From contig CAYQCE010000055.1 of NCBI GenBank assembly GCA_964415885.1, forward strand, positions 1 to 23,897: a stretch of DNA of 23,897 nucleotides, given 5' to 3'. The notes below the pieces were generated by a model that searched no databases, was not told the DNA's origin, and worked only from the letters and a program-made list of their open reading frames with translations. The translations under genes were made by a program, and so were the position numbers. The first letter of the stretch is position 1. Each line of letters starts with the position of its first letter. The DNA comes from CAYQCE01 sp964415885. Its GTDB lineage: Bacteria; Zixibacteria; MSB-5A5; JAABVY01; JAHJOQ01. This document shows positions 23,002-23,897 of the stretch, one piece after another.

Positions 23002-23897
23002 TCAGGAGTTTGCTTCGGTTTTGACCGTCACGGTCCTGGAACCTTGCGCAGCCTTCCTGTAGCGTGAGAAGGCGACAAGCATTGCGCCTGTCCCGATCAT
23101 GACGGCGCCGATATATACGAGTTCGCCGATGTAAGGTATCTGATATATGATGGCAAGCAGGACCAAACCTATGAGAAGCGCAAGTGCCTGAGAGCCGCCG
23201 CCGCGAGATGAAATCAGGCGAATAATCCTCTCTCCGACATAGATGGCTGTGAATAGCTTCGAGACATAGAAGACTATCAGAAACGCGAACATCCCAATGA
23301 TCCCAACCGGAATCCCAATGACGGTGATCATCGCGAAGAACACAAGAATCGGCGTAACGATCAGTGCAATCAGGCCGATTCCGAGAGATTTCGCGGGTTG
23401 CGACCCGACTATATCCTTTACGGAGCACGCCTGATTTCTGCAGAGCCAGATAAGGAAAAGCCCCGTGATGAATGCAGCAACAAAGAACAGAAAATCTTTC
23501 AGGAATGATCTGAGCGGGTCTCCGCGATCCGGCGATATCCTCTTCCACCTCACGTCACCATCAATCTGGGCGTCATCGGCGATATCCGCCTTCTCGGGAC
23601 ACGAGTATTCGAGATCGCCCGTAATGACCGCGGTTCTCTCGATTCTCAGCTTGCTTCCGGCTCTGATGTTCACATCCTGGTCGATGAGCCCGGTTATGAT
23701 AACCTCATCGCCCTTGATTTGAAGATTCCCCAAGACTGTTCCATTGATGTAAACGGTCGAAGCCATGATGTAGACATCATTCTGTACTTCGCACGTGGAA
23801 CTGACCCGGGCGATCGCGGACGCCATCATCAGGTTGTTGCCGATCGCGCCGTCGGCTGTCGTCTTGAAACCCGCCATCCGAACCGATCGGGTAACCT
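23002..23897 (-). CDS. Bactofilin/polymer-forming repeat protein with C-terminal membrane domain (5' end beyond window)
   Basis: The visible part starts with short beta-helix repeats of the bactofilin type (INGTVLGNLQIKGDEVIITG, DVNIRAGSKLRIERTAVITG, then DLEY and QIDGDV). These are followed by hydrophobic stretches: about residues 125-147, 165-215 (one or two helices with a Gly-rich turn) and 232-275, giving four or five membrane helices, and a short polar tail. ATG 23877 could be the start (291 aa), but the frame has no stop before the window edge and no signal peptide or ribosome site is evident. The N-terminal repeats also look like the middle of a longer repeat domain, so I treat it as partial. 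It converges on the M16 pair, 12 bases from its stop. A role in envelope structure is inferred. Confidence 0.7.
   Translation of the reverse strand, partial: VTRSVRMAGFKTTADGAIGNNLMMASAIARVSSTCEVQNDVYIMASTVYINGTVLGNLQIKGDEVIITGLIDQDVNIRAGSKLRIERTAVITGDLEYSCPEKADIADDAQIDGDVRWKRISPDRGDPLRSFLKDFLFFVAAFITGLFLIWLCRNQACSVKDIVGSQPAKSLGIGLIALIVTPILVFFAMITVIGIPVGIIGMFAFLIVFYVSKLFTAIYVGERIIRLISSRGGGSQALALLIGLVLLAIIYQIPYIGELVYIGAVMIGTGAMLVAFSRYRKAAQGSRTVTVKTEANS

Overview
The window looks like chromosomal DNA from a Gram-negative (diderm) bacterium. The evidence is a lipid A/LPS-type acyltransferase next to a family 9 glycosyltransferase, an AsmA-family envelope protein, two lipoproteins, signal-peptide-bearing M16 proteases and a periplasmic-type AMIN/amidase. 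Most genes are about 55-60% G+C by eye. SecA is long (about 1030 aa) with an extra segment in its first half, as in several FCB-group and candidate-phylum lineages. TTG starts appear at several genes (iscS, secA, the sugar kinase, the 82-aa membrane protein). A candidate phylum such as Zixibacteria or a relative is my guess; the sequence alone does not prove it.

Region 1 (1-2770, + strand) is a sulfur/Fe-S cassette: an Rrf2 regulator with IscR-like cysteines, a cysteine desulfurase and the tRNA 2-thiouridylase MnmA. A strong promoter (TTGACA-17-TATATT) lies only 8 nt before the regulator's ATG. Region 2 (2886-10401, + strand) is a closely packed run: a UPF0173 metal-dependent hydrolase, a large AsmA protein, a serine O-acetyltransferase (cysteine synthesis, so linked to region 1), a membrane-anchored HEXXH metalloprotease, a lipid A-type acyltransferase, a heptosyltransferase-like GT9 enzyme and a PfkB-type sugar kinase. 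The last four genes overlap one another. Region 3 (10405-13809, - strand) is an operon transcribed smpB -> cell-wall amidase -> murI -> rdgB, converging on region 2 with a 3-bp gap.

Region 4 (13810-16870) is an AT-richer accessory stretch between smpB and secA. It has a possible small ORF and structured leader, then a beta-propeller lipoprotein whose last blade is separated from the rest by a one-base frameshift in a run of five C. Next is an unrecognised lipoprotein ending in a hydrophobic 42-residue segment with eight cysteines. A 12-nt-spaced partner follows, an 82-aa two-helix membrane protein. Finally there is about 385 bp of non-coding DNA with a perfect 10-bp-stem palindrome and two further inverted repeats. 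The cysteine-rich lipoprotein plus small membrane protein is the best candidate for an undescribed system.

Region 5 (16873-23897): secA, then a translationally coupled pair of secreted M16 proteins, the first with an intact HxxEH zinc site and the second without one. A converging gene at the right edge encodes a bactofilin/polymer-forming repeat protein with a C-terminal membrane domain; it is probably cut by the window end. I saw no tRNA, rRNA, CRISPR array, transposase or integrase.
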